The notes under the pieces were generated by a model that was given only the letters and a program-made list of their open reading frames with translations, was not told the DNA's origin and ran no database searches. A stretch of 64,000 bases of DNA from Marisa cornuarietis (Eukaryota; Mollusca; Gastropoda; Architaenioglossa; Ampullariidae). Numbering within the stretch: the first letter of the stretch is position 1; each line of letters begins with the position of its first letter. Below, in pieces: positions 33,401 through 48,400 of the stretch. The position numbers and the translations under genes are program-made. The stretch spans positions 16,156,501 to 16,220,500 of the forward strand of contig SMMW01000001.1 of NCBI GenBank assembly GCA_004794655.1. The letters are read 5' to 3'.

Positions 33401-36400
33401 TTCACCTCCGCATCCCCGGTGTTGGACATCTTGGACCCAAGATAGGTAAAACTGTCAACTTCCTCAATCTCTTCTCCATTTAGTTTGATGTTTTCTTGGA
33501 CTCTGGCATTCACTTTCATACTTTTCGTTTTCTTTGTGCTGACCTTCAAGCCAAGGTTTCCAGCTGTTTCTGAGAAGGCATTTGTTTTCTCCTGCATGTC
33601 TTGGTGGCGGTGTGACAACAGGGCAATGTCATCAGCAAAGTCCAAGACTTCCAGCATTGTTGTTGCTGTCATAGTCATGGTCCATTTGATCCCTCTCCTC
33701 TCTCTGTCAGTGGAATTCTTCATGATCCAGTCCATGGCCAGGATGAAAAGGAACGGCGACAGAATGCAGCCCTGCTTCACCCCAGTGCTGACGTTGAAGG
33801 GGGCTGTGAGCTCTGTGTCACAGACCACCTGAGATTTGAAATCGCTGTACAGCATTGCAACGACCTGGACAAGTTTTGCAGGGACTTCGTAATGCCTCAG
33901 GATCTTCCATAGGGACTCACGGTGGATGCTGTCAAAAGCTTTCTCCAGATCGATGAAGTTGATGTACAGCGGTGCGTTCCACTCATTGCTCTGCTCCAGA
34001 ATCTGATGCAGAGTGAAAATGAGTTCAGAGCAGGATCGCCCAGGACAAAATCCTGCTTGCTGAGGCCGGAGGTTTTTCTCAACGGTTGCTGTCAGTCTTG
34101 ACAAAACAATCTTGCTGAAGACCTTGCTGGTGATGGAAAGAAGTGTTATACCCCTCCAGTTATTACACTCTCCCAGATCTCCTTCCTTGGGTAACTTGAA
34201 GATGAGCCCTGTCTTCCACGCATCGGGGATCTGTCCTGATTCCCAAACTTGCCTGAAGATTTCAGTCAACATGGGATCTGTCACATTCATATCTGCTTTC
34301 AACATCTCTGCTGTTATTCCATCTGCCCCTGGTGCTTTGCCGCTTTTCATTGCCTTGATTGCTGCTGTCACTTCTTCCAGGCTTGGCGGGTCTGTGCAGA
34401 TGTCAAGGTCTGTGTCTGCTGGCTGGATGTCTGCGAGCTGAGGGGGGTCTGGTCTGTTCAGAACCGACTCAAAATGTTCCCTCCAGCGCTGTAGTTTTTC
34501 TGCCTCTCCCTGGACAACATTTCCGTTCATGTCTTTCACTGGTACCTCACTGTTTTTGAACCTGTTGTTTAGCTGTTTATTGATTTTATACAGTGTCTTT
34601 TTTTCCTGCTGCTTCTTCTTCTTCATCTGCCAGTTTCTCCATGTAGTCCCTTTTGTCGGTTTTGATCATCCTCTTTACCTCTTTGTTTATTTCTGTATAT
34701 CTTTGTCTGTGTTGTTCCTTCAGACGTTCAGATCTGGTGTTTTTGATTTTCTGCTTGGTTGACTTTCTCTCTTCTATCCTTTTCCATGTCTCTTCTCTGA
34801 TCCACTGTTCTTTCTTTTTTCGTTGGAAGCCCAGTATTTTCTCTCCTGTTTCCTGTAAGTCTCGATTGAAGTCCTCTAAGGTCATCTCCTGTTGGTCTCC
34901 TAGTGCCTGGAACCTGTTCTTAACTTCCACTACAAAGGCCTGTTTGGTGGCTGGGTCCTTCAGTCTGCCGGAGTCCACTCTCTGCTGACGTGCCTGTTTT
35001 CCTCGTGATCGACGTAGCTTCAGAGAAACTGCGGCTATCACAAGAGTGTGGTCACTGGCAACGTCTGCTCCTGTGTAGGCTCTGACATCTTGAAGTGAGC
35101 TCCTCCATCTTCGGTTGATGATTACATGGTGTATCTGGTTCTTTGTGATCCCATCTGGTGATGTCCACGTTGCCTTGTGGATGTCTTTGTGTTGGAAGAG
35201 TGTGCCTCCAATCAGCAGATTGTTTTCTTCACAAAAGTCTGCCAGTCTCTCTCTGTTGTCATTGATGGTTCCAATTCCATGCTTACCCATGATATGCTCC
35301 CTGCAGGTGTTGTCACTTCCCACCTTGGCATTGAGATCGCCGGTAATGAGCAACATATCATGGGCTCGGACACTCTCCGTGGCTGCCTGGAGCTGATCTT
35401 AAAAAGACATCTCATATGGTAGACACACAAACTACTCTTTGCTGCCTGTGCAACTGCAGTATATAAAATATTTTCTGTTAGCACCTGGCGATCTAAGTGA
35501 CCTCCCTTATCCTTCTTACAGGTGACTGAGATAACTATCACATTGTAAACTGTCTCTGTGAAAAACCTATAGAATCTTTTGTGTTATTCTTGGGGCTTTG
35601 TTTTATAAGCAATTATTATTAATTACATATAATATTTTTTTTACATATATTGTTGTGTGCATGTCTCTTTTGAATTTTCATTAACTGGTGCTCTTCCTTA
35701 GAATGTGTCTGCCAGTAGTGCTAAGCTTCCCTCGTTTGTTGTCCCCTCTTGTGCTGAGTTTGCTAATGTGAAACGTTTAGATCATGCATACATAACTAAT
35801 TCTTTATTGTGGAGACCATGGACATCATTTGGTATAGTTAGATTTGGTACAGTGTATATGTTTTTGGTGTCTATTTTGTCCATTAATGTTGACAACAAAT
35901 AGATGCTGAAAAATAAAGATATATATGAGCCTTGAGCTTTGAGGCAATTTTTTATATGAGGGAAAATGAACAGTTTGTTGCAGAAAGGGACAGCTGCAAG
36001 GAGTGTGTACAAAAACCTATCTTCAAAGTTAGAACAGATGAAGGGGATCTCTGGCCATTAATTGTGTTACAACAGGTTTGTAACTAGTGTGCCAATTGTT
36101 TAAAATGAGTCTAGGACTGGGTTTTTTTTCAATTTTCAAAGATTTCTTTTAGTTAAATATGCAAAAATAAAATAATAGCATTTTTTTAATTCTTGAAATA
36201 AACAGGAAAATTTTTCATGTCACAGGTTTTTTTTTTCAGAATGACTTTCTGCTGTGCTGTCTTTGTCTCCTTGAGAGGACCAACAGAACAGAGAGAGAGC
36301 TGACAAGTATGTGAGTATTCACATCAGCTTTTATGCTGAAAAAGTTCATTCAGAGGTTTAGTTATAATTTAGGAAGGTATTATTAGAGAATTGTAGAGAG

Positions 36401-39400
36401 CATGTCTTTTGATAGCTGTAGCAAGGCTGTCACATGTTGTTAAATAAATTATTAGGGCTGCTACTGCCTTGAAGTGGCTGTTGCTAAAAGCATGGATGTC
36501 ATCTTGCAACTCTTACTTGTTGTCTTATTTGTGGCTGTTACTGTTAGAGAATTCTCAAAGGTCATTTTGTTGATGATGATATAGTCCTTACATTCTAGAC
36601 CAGTGGTTCTCAAAGTATTTCGGACTGCGGACCACTTTACTCAAGTAAAAAATACGGCGGACCACCAAGACCTAAAATCACTTTGTACCGTGAATTTCAA
36701 ATTTAAATTGCCGCATTTGTTTCATTAAAATTCAAAGCTAACTGTCCTTTTGCGACAGTGCTATAGTAATAAGTTGACATAAAATTACATACCTCGTTCT
36801 TAATAATTAAAATGCTAATGCGATGAATGCAGTTGTTTTTGATGAGCTATTGAGGTCATAATATCTGGATCAATGTTGGAAAGTTTCAATTTCATGTCAG
36901 ATTCCACGTTCAACCGACTTCTCTTATTCGTTTTTAGTCCCACAAGTGCTGAAAATCTAACCTCGCAACAGTAAGTTGTTGGAAATGGCAGTAGATGCTT
37001 CACAGCCAAAATTTCATAGCATAAAACACATTGCGGGCTAGGGACTTCTTTATCACCCGTCCCCCAAAATCGCATGCTCAAATAATCAGTGCTATATTTC
37101 TTTTAACTTGTTTTTGATTGTTTTCTATGCTGGAATGACGCCACTTGTTGTGTTTACCACTACTGTTCTTCACAGCTTGTTTGGCGCCCTCTTTGTTGCT
37201 ATTATCTTGAGCAGAAGATGAAAATATCTCGTCAGGTGCATCTTTCACTTCCTGGCAAATTGCTTTGCAGCTGGCAAGCATATCAGAAGAACAGAGTGGT
37301 TGATTTGGATCACAAATGACCTCAGTTGCATCATTTCCTTCCTTCTGCATCTTGTTTGCACTTTCACTGTCACCAGCATCACGGTATTTACGTTTTAAGG
37401 CCCCTGATTTCAGCCAGTGATCTTTAATAACCCTTCGGCTTGAAATACTTAGAAAGAATACTTGGACAGACGCCTTCACACCAGCACGCAGATTTGGAAA
37501 GTGGTCAACCTTTCTTACTTAGGCGGAGTTGTCTTCGCCTGCCTGGTCCCCTTTCATGTTTGACCGATTCAGGGAAGCTGGCACATTCTAAAAATCTTCA
37601 ACAGAGCCGTCCTGTTCTGTAGACATGTCATGCGTCACGGTCAAGAATATAGCCGCCCACCTTGACCATCCTTTCAGGCCATTATCAGCTGCGGTATTAA
37701 CTTGGCCAGCGGACGGTTGGGGGTTCCACACAAAGTTTTCTACAAGCCTATCTGGTGATTTAAACGTCACTTTGCTGACATATGACGAGTGTCAGCCGCG
37801 GACCACCTGACTTATGCCTGCGGACCACTAGTGGTCCGCAGACCACACTTTGAGAACCACTGTTCTAGACATAGTGACCACCTCTCTCACATGGAATTGC
37901 AGAATATTATAGTTAAAACCTAGTGCAATTTAAAGCTTATCCTTTACTCTTCTTAGGGTTGTTAGTGATGACAGTTTAAACAGTTTTTTCCACCATTCTA
38001 CATGCCTTTTTGTGCGCTTATGTGTAGGAATTTGATGGCTTTTTTATAAGTGTTGCCTTCATTGTTATTTTTCATTCTTCCAGTCGAAGTGAATATTGCA
38101 TGAAGAAGATCCCTAAGCCCAGAAAAAACTGAAGTTTTTCACAGCTGAACTAGATGAAGGAGTAGATACGTTAGGAGAACGTAAAGCCAACAGGTCTTAT
38201 AAAAAAAAGAGAAAATAACAAATCTCTGCTAGTAAAATACAGATGCATGGTTTTAAGAAAGTTCTGTCTCTACTTTCCAACTTTGAAATCTGTCAGGTAT
38301 TTTAATTTGGCTTTGTGCATTCTGTACCTCTGTTTCCTGCCATACTTGCATGCAATTTCTTACTTTAAAAGAGTGATGCTGAAATGGATTGTGGAGAAGC
38401 CTGGCTTCTCTTTTTGTGCTTGAGTGTCCACTTGTGGTCGTCTTGGGCTTTCTCTGCATGTGGCATCTGTTTACAGGGCTGGCTGCTTTGCCGTGATATA
38501 GCCTCAGTTGGTGGCTCAGCGTAAAGCACCAATACCACTCCCCCCTCCCCAACCCACCTCCACTTGTGCTCTCTTTGACTGGAGCAAGAAACTAGCTTTT
38601 GTGCCTGGTTTGAAACTGAATTTTCCATTGTAGTATACCAGAGGAGCAAAAACACTGTCTGCACTTCATCTGCAATGACTCATGATTCCAAAAGTATTTT
38701 TGTGCACTTAAATGTTCTTAAGAATGGCAAAATGCATGAAGGCAGAAAAAGAAAGACATAGTAATGCATGAAAAGTGAAATGTAGCAGTCTATAGCAGAT
38801 TCTAGAAGCATATGTGGCTCTCTTGTGTGTGCAGACCTTCTGTGTCACTTGGATTTTCTCTGCTGTGTGCTGTGGCTGAGATGTTGAGGGTTCCAAGTCA
38901 AGAGGTTAGAAAAATTTCAAGCGCTTGTGAAAAAAAGATGTAGGGATGTCTTGCTTAGTATGTCAAATTTTTCCTGATATTAGAATAGCTCATAGTAGCT
39001 CTGTCTTTTAGCAGCTCCATCAGAAAGCTAATGAGCAGAAAGTGTTATATTAACAATGAAAAATTAATTGCGCACAATGTGCACATTTGAATGAATAAGT
39101 GTTAAAATACTTCCAGCAGCCATCACCTCCTTAAATTGGTGTTAAGCTTTAAACACAGCTTAGCACCTTGCTTTACAAAAAGTGTGATAGCTCTATGTTT
39201 GTCTTTGAAAGCAGTATGTAGAATTAAAATAGAGAAAGTGGAATTAACTGTATGTTTTGCAAAAGGTTTCTATTTGATGACTACCAGATGTTAGTGACTT
39301 TTGTTATTTCAATGTTAATGTAATGAAAGGTGTGACTTGTTACGTTACAGTTGGCAACTCGTATGATGGAACTCCCATTGTTTCTTAATGAGGCAGCACC

Positions 39401-42400
39401 GTTTGGGTCTGTGAGAGACGGATGTGCAGAGTCTGTACTGGCTAAAATGACAAATAGACCAATAACTCTTCCTAAGAGTGAGAAAGTGAGCAGATTACAT
39501 TTGGTTTTTGGCAGCTGCTAGTTGTTAGTCATTCTGCTAGAATTCTTGATTAAAAAACTTGAAAAAAATTGGTTTAACTCTGTTTTGCGAAGTGGGAAAC
39601 AATACATTTTCTTCTTCGTACTGTACCAGATGACATGACTATATGGGGATCACCCTCTAGCTACCTCAAATCCAGCTGTCCAAACCCGTGCACCAGGGTA
39701 GGACTTTAAAACAGCTCAGCCCCCTCCCATCCCACCTGTCTCGCTAGTGAGCCTCTCTACTCCAGTTTTAAGCCCGGCTTCACGCAGTTCAGACGTGTGT
39801 CAGCTACCTCGTTTCTTTTGGATATGCCGTGTGAGGCCTGTGAAGTGTGGTTTTCTGCTTTCATAGGCGCGCCAGTACTGACAGCCTGGCGTCCTTTTTA
39901 TTCCTGTGAAATTTACCGCTTCTTCTACTGAAAGGGACAAAGTTGCGAATGCAGGTGGTCAGAGACGAAACACGGCGGGAAGGTTTTCGCTTCGGCTTGT
40001 TAATTGCTCTTAGAGCAACATAAGGTAAGGCTAGAACAGCTAATAATATCCCGCTACCCAGAAAGAGGGTTTCCCGACACCGCCACGTTTCTCTTAGAGA
40101 AGTAGTAGGGGGTGGGGGCATGAAAGAATGTTTCTTCTGCCCCTCCCCTGTGGAATTTACGGGCCCAGTGGTGTCAGACGTTACCTCCCTGGTAGTTGTT
40201 AAATTATAAAGAAGCTGTCTGTATTGAATTGGGCTATGCATGTGTCATGAACGGTATTCAGCGCTGTGTAGTAGGCTGCATGGACACCTCCACCCCCCCT
40301 CCACTGCCGTCTGTGTGCGGTACTTACCCTGAAATGGAGCGATACAGAGACGTTAATCATGGCCCCGACGCAAGGATGACACGCTCTGTCATGAAGCGGT
40401 CCATTTTAAAGTGTGCGACGCAGGGCCCTTGTGGCCACGCGGGTAGCAAGGGTGTAAAAAAAAAAAGTGTTGACCAGCTGAAAGTTTCTTTCCTTCTGTG
40501 GGTGCAAGCGTGTTTATGTTGTATGTTTAACCCTCTGAGCCTGTAGAGCCAGTTTACTGGCTTACCCGGCAGAGCGCGATGAACCACTATCGTGGCTGTG
40601 CTCCACGATCGTGATTTTCTCTTTGCACGATTGTGGCCCTATCCCCAGAACACAATGAGCAATGGTACGCTTACTATCGTGGCTCGTGATCCACGATCAT
40701 GGCTCTGCAGTTTCATTATCGTCTTCAAAATCGTAAATTTTAAGCCCAGGTTTTTGAACATAGAAAGGACTGCGGCATTTAGCACGTGTTTTGTGCCGGC
40801 GGAGTGTTTCAAGACTACTTCCGTTTAGTAAATGACGGCCTACGCTTAAAGCAGTAGCGGATATGTCACCGAGCCTTTTCGTGGCACGTGGGCTCCGAGT
40901 TACGTACGTGTCCTAGGTGGAGGCGGGCAGCTTTACCCTCACGTGTTTGAAGATGGTCGCTTTAGTTTGCCGTGTGTGTCCGCGCGCGCTGCCTACACTA
41001 TGGCCTTTCTGAGCAGTTCAAAGTTTTGGCGTTCCCTTTGATGCAGAACTTCATTGCCGAATAAGTGATTTACTGTCACAGTATCTCTAAACGCCTATTT
41101 ATATTATGGACTGCGAGGCGCACTCGTGTATTCGCTTCCCTTTGTCCGTTGTTCAGCGCCAGGACTTACCGACAGGTTATGTCGGTCATTTCAGGGCTTA
41201 CTGAGCCATAGGCTTCTGGCTTATCGGATAACTATACAGAACACAAAGCCGCACTACCGAGCGTGATATCAGAGCCAGGTTCAGACGTCTGTGTTAACAC
41301 CACAGTCGCGATGTGTAGGCATCCATCTCAGGTGCCGTGGTGTGTTTCACTGTTTACCGCAGCAATGGTTAATTTATCCAGGGGTCTGTCCTTTCTGGAT
41401 ACTTGAACAGAAGTAGCCTCAATAGTGAGAGTGCTAATCAGAGGCTAGTCACGTGTCCCTGTGTTAGGTATGGCCGTACTAAGGAGTCATCACTTTTTGT
41501 GGACTCTGAGTTTGTTCTTACAGTCGGTCCCTTGCAGCAGTAGTATTACAAGCAGATCGTTAGTATCTGGGATATGTTGGGAGGCAGCCTCCTCTTTGAG
41601 ACCTGTGACCCTTACCTAGATAACGAGGGCACAAACGGAGCAAATCGCACTTGTAAGAGTGCTTTCATCCAGAAAGTGCGGGGCCTTCTGTTAAGGAGAT
41701 GGGGCCTAAACAGAAGGGGGACCAAGAGCGGATTGGTACAACAGACCAGACCGGAGTCCTGCCTTCAGTACTTTCTTGACCTATTCCATGCAGGTGGATG
41801 ACCGCGGGATACTGGCGGCCCCTGGGCCAGCCAGACAACTCTGTCAAGGTAAGGTCCATAACACTTAAGTCTCCAGTCGGGAACGGACTGGATCGACAGG
41901 CCGTGGAGCATTCTCCCTCCGGTCCTCCGTGGGAGGGGGTGTGGCCAGTTCCAGAGGCCTTTCTTCCGTCTCTAGTGTTAGCCGAAGTTAAGTGGCCAGG
42001 CCGGACACAGCGTTCCAGAGGACGTCCACCAGTGGGAGGGTGTACAGCTTGCATCAAATGCCCCCTGTCAGCCCACACGGGGCGAGGAAGAGCGAGCAGG
42101 CGGAACGCTATGTACCAGGAGGGCACCCCCGGCCCGGGGCGCTTGGAGCTAGTCCCCCCCGGGTCTCTGCCTGGGTGAGGCTTGACCCCCAGGCCATGAG
42201 TGGGTATGTGGTCTTGACACCTTACGCTCATCTCGTGCCTGCCCGGTACGGATTCGACATAGGGCGGTTTCCCTACTGTGGCAGGAGGGCGGCGTTTCCT
42301 CCAGCGTCGCCCCCGCGCTGCACACCAGCGATAGGAGAGAGAGAAAGAGCGGATTTCAGCAGCGCGGCACTCCCCCCAGCGTCCGCTTTGAGCCTGGCTT

Positions 42401-45400
42401 TTCAGCCGATGGTCAGATGAGTTACCCGGCAGCCAGGGCTAGGGGGGAGGTCTGTTTGAGACTAGACGTCCTCGCATCAGCTTCACTCCCTTCACTCACC
42501 GACTCCTTCCACGGTTCCAGTCGGAGTGACACTGAGGTGACACTTACCTCAGTGGGAGACTTCTCGGACCGCAGATCTTAGGGATCTATGCGGTCATCAG
42601 CGAAGTACTGTGCCTGTCTTTCAGATGAGACCTCCCTGAACACGGGTTCAGTGATTTATTAGAGAGTTTGAGATCCACGACGCGTAGGGAGACGTGTGCG
42701 GCAACGAGAACGGCGAGCCTCTAAGCCTACCCGTTTTGAGAAAGCGATTGGTTGGTTTTTGTGGATGTGATGATGTAGGGCGCAAATTCCCGTGACGCTA
42801 CAGGTTGCCGTTCCCGCACGCGTCGCACGAGCACTGAATCTCAAACTCTCTATTCTCCAGGGCCAGGAGACAGAGCATAGAGATGTCTGCGAAGTAAGAA
42901 TCTCGCTACAGTCTCGAGAAGGCTGTTCATGAAGTGAGAGCGGCGTTCGTGTGGCATGTTTATGCAACCTACATAGACTTTGCTGACGCCTTTTTATTGT
43001 CCTGTTGCAACCGTCAGCGGCCCGCTTCTATGCCTTGCCTTTGAAGGCAGCTTTTTATGATTTGCCATGACGCCTTTCGGGCGGAAATCGGCACTATGAT
43101 TTTTACCGGAATGACGTTGCAGTAAAGGCCCGGGACGTTTTCAGCTTGCCCCCCACCTTCCTTCCCGGGCCACAGCCTGTGTCTGGTACATCCTACCCAG
43201 GCCATGAGTAGACGTGGTCAGGAGACCATTGTAGCCTGCCGGCTATGGATTTGCGTAATCCTGTTCCGGATGAGGGCTCAGAAAGCCATGTCAGCCTTGC
43301 CACGGTTGATTTTACACAGCCAAAACAGCAAGTGAAGCTCGAACTGGCTTACCTCTTGACCTTACTGTTAAGAGTTGAGGTGGCTGAGTCACCCAGTTTC
43401 TTCAGAGTTGGTACTCCATATCAAGTGGGATGGCTCATATACGCCCTACTCAGATGGCCTTGTTGGCAAGCTGGAGGCCTCCCTCTTGACCTTTGGTTAT
43501 AACAGGGCCAGTGGTGGAGGAAGAACAGTCTCAGCACTTAAACTAAAGGCTGGGAATGGTTGGCGGTGTGGAGAGCACAAGTTACTTGACAGCGGGCCCT
43601 GCAGAGGATAACAGGAATGGTTTTGGTTGAAAGATCCAAAGCAGTGATCTTTTTATGTCAACAGTGGTGTGCTCTCTCCCCTGTGCTGTGCCCCTTAGCT
43701 GGAAGGTTATTCTGGTGGATCATGTTTTATTCTGGCAGAGCTAAGCTCAGTATTACTGGCAGACTCTATGTCCCAGCCAAAGGCCTTGAACAGGAAGGGA
43801 TGTTATCCTTCACCAGACAATTTTCCAACTCTTGTCAGGTTGTTTCATATTGAGGACCTCTGTGAGACTTGTGGGGACAAGCTCCCGACGTTTGAGTCAC
43901 CAGTTCCGGACCCACTGATTTGGACAGTTGACGTAGTGTCACTGCATTGGGAAGGAACTCTGGGCAGAGACCTTACAATTCTTCTGCCAGACAAAGATCA
44001 ATAGAGACCAAGATCAGGCCTCTCATAGTGGACCCACTTCCTGGAATTGGTCTTGGGAGCTAAGAGTAAGCAGCTTTGTCAATGGGGGGTACCTCAACAA
44101 GGAACACCCATACGGGCTCTGTTAAGAGAGCTGTGCAGTCAGCCAGTTTATCTGGCAGCGGAGAATCTGCAACTTCACGCCTTTGCCTTATTAGAGGTGA
44201 CAGCTGAAGTCGACATTAATCTAGTGAGGTGGCGGAGCACTTCGCTTTCACTAGAAAGCCCTCCACCTTCATGGTTAAAAGAAGCAGACTTTAGTTATGG
44301 ACAGGATCCTTCGGATATGTTCTAGGCAGAATGGTCTGTGATTCTTAATAAGACCTTGGAACTCGTTATTATTGAAGGCTATAAAGCCATGCTATCAGAT
44401 ACATTCCGTCTTTGGCGGTCAATAGAATGGGGGCCAATAGCCATGTTCGGCCCTGCTGACAAGTTTGTTAGCCCTCAACCAGTAGGTTGCACTCTCTTCC
44501 CTTCTTGGGATTGGAGGATGGGTATTTACCACTGGAACTCGACAGTTCTTGAGCCGTTATCCTGGTCGCCTTTAAGCTTCTGGCAGGGGAGACATAAGGT
44601 TAGCAGTTGGAGCAGAGGTGGCTACTATATCTGAGACTTGAGATACTCAGTTTTGACTTGCTTGACAGTTTAGGGGTAAGGGTTTCATATCCCTACACAT
44701 AATCCTGCCTTACTGACTCAGATTACTCTTCCAGAACAGGGTCCTAGGAGAATATGCTACTCCTACTTCCAAGAACAGGCCTGAAGTATCAGATTACCAC
44801 AGGATTTAGTGAGAACTCCGGATTTACCCCAAGAGGTTGGCCTCGCTCAGGGAGGCATCTGTCGGTTCTTACCAGTATGGAATGGTAAGACAGAAGTTTT
44901 CTCAGTGCAAGCTATTACAGCCTGGGGGTTAGCAGTAGTGCAGGCGGTTTTGCACCGATGCTTGACAGCAGCTTCCCCAGTTGGAAGCTTCATGCATTGA
45001 AGCTTGAGCTGTTGCCACTAGTCCAGCCTTCGGGATATGCAGCGCTATAGTCATTTGGACTATAGGCTGGCGTTATTGTGTGCATCACTAGGTTCTACCT
45101 ACGGATCTTGCACCCTATCCTGACTCATTGGTGACAGTTGGCTGGGTATCAGCAGCAGAGCAGGCAGTAGATACGGCAACCTGCCTGACAGGTCCGGTGG
45201 CAGCATTGCATAGCCCAGTCAAGGCGGCCTCACTCTACAGCCCGGCTGGATTTGGGGTGTGATTTCTTTTGTTTGATGTTCACCTATGGATGTTTGTTGG
45301 TGTTCTTACAGGGTGGGCAACCACTCCCCCCGCCTGTTAGTTATTCTCCATATAGTCTCCATATTCTTCACACTAAAATCACCAGACTAACATTGCATTT

Positions 45401-48400
45401 CAATAAAGTTAAAACACAAAAATGCTAGTTATTTAGGAATATAGGGATCTGTCTTGGAGTGGGGTGGATTCTGTTGGTTGTTTTGAATGGTCATGCATAC
45501 CTTTACATGAACATTATGCTTTATTTTTGAATTGACACACTTGTGGTGCGAGGGTCTTGTAGATGATGGATTTTATTATGACTTCAAAACATCTTTCTTA
45601 AAAAAAAGTGTGATCTAAAGACTAGGTTTCCGTTTTCAGCAAGCAGCCTGGAAGCCAGGTGTTCACCGAGGAAAAACCAGCATTCACTTGAATATCACAG
45701 AGTACATCCGAGCATCTCAGGTAATTTTTGGCAAGAAGTTTCGTTATCTTTCAAAGGAAGCAGTTATTAACTGAATCATGGAGATGAAGCAAGGTGATAG
45801 TTGTAAAACACCAACTTCAGCCATCAACCATAGTCATCATCCAACATTTAATCATTGTTTGCAGTAGCAGAATTGCGCATAAATTCCCCAGGTGAAGTGA
45901 GTTAATTTTATTAAAAAAAAATTTCAGTGTGATCAGGAAGAGATGAGAGACACAGTAGAGGTATATGGATGTGTGACATGTCGAGCAGAACTGGAGGGGG
46001 TATCGTCGAACATCATTGTGAACTTAAGCCATGCTCCTGACAGTGCAGCAGTTCCCCTTGACCAGCTGACCGTCCACCCTTGTGTTTTGAGTGCTGACAC
46101 TGCTATTCTGTCAGGTAAATAAGACCAAAATTCTTTCAGGATGATGCCCTTGACACTTAATGAAGAAAAATAATGGATTAGAGGAGAGCTTTAAAATGTA
46201 CTTCAACACAGATGTTGTCCGAAAACATCTACTTGGGAGGTGAGCAAGAAACACAACTTTAAAGAGTAAATGTGATGAGATAAATGCAGACTATAAATCA
46301 ATGCCTAAAGGTCTCCAAAATGATGGATAGGTATATTAAATAAGGTGACTGCTAAAACTTTTCAAAATTCCTCTAAAAGGTGTGGAAAAGATGGCTGCTG
46401 AAAAGAGTGAGGTTGCTGAGATCACTCATGTCACAGAACAGTTTTTTTTTTTTTTTTTTTTTAAAGCCAGACATCATGTCTTTTTATGATGAATTTGGTA
46501 GAGAGCAGACCTGATGATTGACAAAGCTTTCATTGCAGATGACAAAGCTCGCGACACATTGCCTCAGCCCCGCCGAATTAGGTTCTCGCCACCTGCAGAA
46601 ACGTTCACACTGTGTCACTATTCAGCTCGGCGACTGCAAGAACTGCCATTGTTTGGATCCTACAACATGAAGGTATGGTCGCTTCCCATGAAGTGTAACC
46701 CATGTAATTTTGTGTATTCTGCTGGCAAAAGTGAGGCTGGGTATTGTATGAAAAATCGGTTCTGGTATTGGACGGATTTGACCAATGGTGCATGCACTGA
46801 GGGGGAAAAAATCTGTAAATCTGGGGAGATTTGTTCAGCATTGTCCAGCATAATTTCAAGAGCGCTGAAGACCTACCTTCATGATAAATTTCATCACAAA
46901 CTTTCTTATTTCGCTGTCTTGCTGCACCAGGAATGCTTTCTGATGGTGTTAGTACTGTCCTAAGCGTTTGTACAAGCGCACTTGTCTGACAGAAGTGGGT
47001 GGTGAGGTTGGAGTTGGGGGGGGGCGGCAGGGAGAGACTTTGCATATGCGTCTGAGGGTTAGTGCAGGGGATCCCTTTGTCATGAAAATGTAAATTGGGT
47101 TTTTTTTTGTAAACTATCATGAGCCTGGCTTTGGCCAGGGTGCAGTGCTATGTTGTCTGGCGACATTAACTGTGACGGTAGTTGTTCAGCTTGTTACAAC
47201 TGGTTGATTTGGCTAAGATATAAAATAGCCCACCACTGACCCTGATGGAATATGGTTAAGGAAACAGGTTATGTTTCACTTTTGCAGCAGTAAAATAGCA
47301 GGTGAAGAAGTTGTTTTTGAAACCCCTGTTGCAGATGGAAAAAGATCGGCTACAAATATCTGTTCTGTTGAAGCTGAGCGATCAAATGCAGAATTCTTTT
47401 GAGTACTGTGAACTACAGATTCCTTTATATTCAAGGTAATTATGTTTTTTTTTCTGAATAGGCTTGCATTCATGGTTATCAGAAATGTTCCTATAATTAT
47501 CCTGAGTTGGCTAGGGAATCAGTGGTCTGACAGACCAAGGTTGCAAGGCTGATAAAGCCTAAAAGCAAAATAAGAAACATGAAAAAAAGGAAAAAAATGG
47601 AATTTACTAGTTTTGCATCATTATTTTTCTGGTTTATTCATAAACACAATGTTATTTCTTTATTCGAAAACACAGTCTCTGCCATACATGCTCATGCTAG
47701 ATCTGTTTGGGACAAGTTTATTCGCAGGGGCCCCATCCAATAAATTACCTGTTGCAAAGGAGATTTAAATTGCTGGAGGGCATAAATCTTGGATTTTAGC
47801 TGCTACCTGTGGGTAGCTGATTAACCCAACATACTTGATAAATGAGCCCTAAGACTGATCTTCGACATAAGGCTATTCATTCTCATTAAATATCTCTTTT
47901 CCTTTATCCAAGCCTTTTTATTCAAATAACCATGTGAGTTTTTGGTGCGTCTGCTTCAAGTTTGATAAGAATTTCCTCAAATGTGAATGAACATTTGGCC
48001 AATTTTGGCAAAGTGTTTATATAATCATCAGACTTTTCCAGACTTAGCTGTCTGTATTTGTTTGGTTAAAGGCCTTTAGGCTCATACCATAACTTTCTTA
48101 ATCATATTCACCATCAAGGACTACACAAAGTCCAATTTTCAGGCTGTTCAGTGATCTAATTGTGCTCCAGGATGTCTTATCTTTATAGTGGTTCTAATGC
48201 AGAACTTCATACTGGCTTACATTTCCATCAAGTTTCTGAGCGAAATTTCTTTCTCTTATTGGTCTGCTGTTTAAGAAAGCACCGTTTTTGTTTGTTGTAG
48301 CCCACCAGTTTTAAATGTGGAATCAGCACCTTCACAGGGTACAGTGGCTCTTTCATCAGACAGGAAGATTTTGGCATGGAACATAGGGCAAAAGTTTCCA

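Noticed and set aside
35705..35902. Small plus-strand ORF after an AG acceptor in AP5M1 intron 2
   Set aside because: There is no family resemblance, and exons 31314-31444 and 35984-36075 join in phase without it.
41665..42231. 188-codon minus-strand ORF as a gene
   Set aside because: It lies inside the DIRS-like copy on its antisense strand, is proline/arginine-rich from GC-rich sequence, and overlaps other open frames in all directions.
46605..47120. 171-codon minus-strand ORF near AP5M1 exon 9
   Set aside because: It is antisense to a confidently assigned AP5M1 exon and continues into intron; no recognisable protein features.
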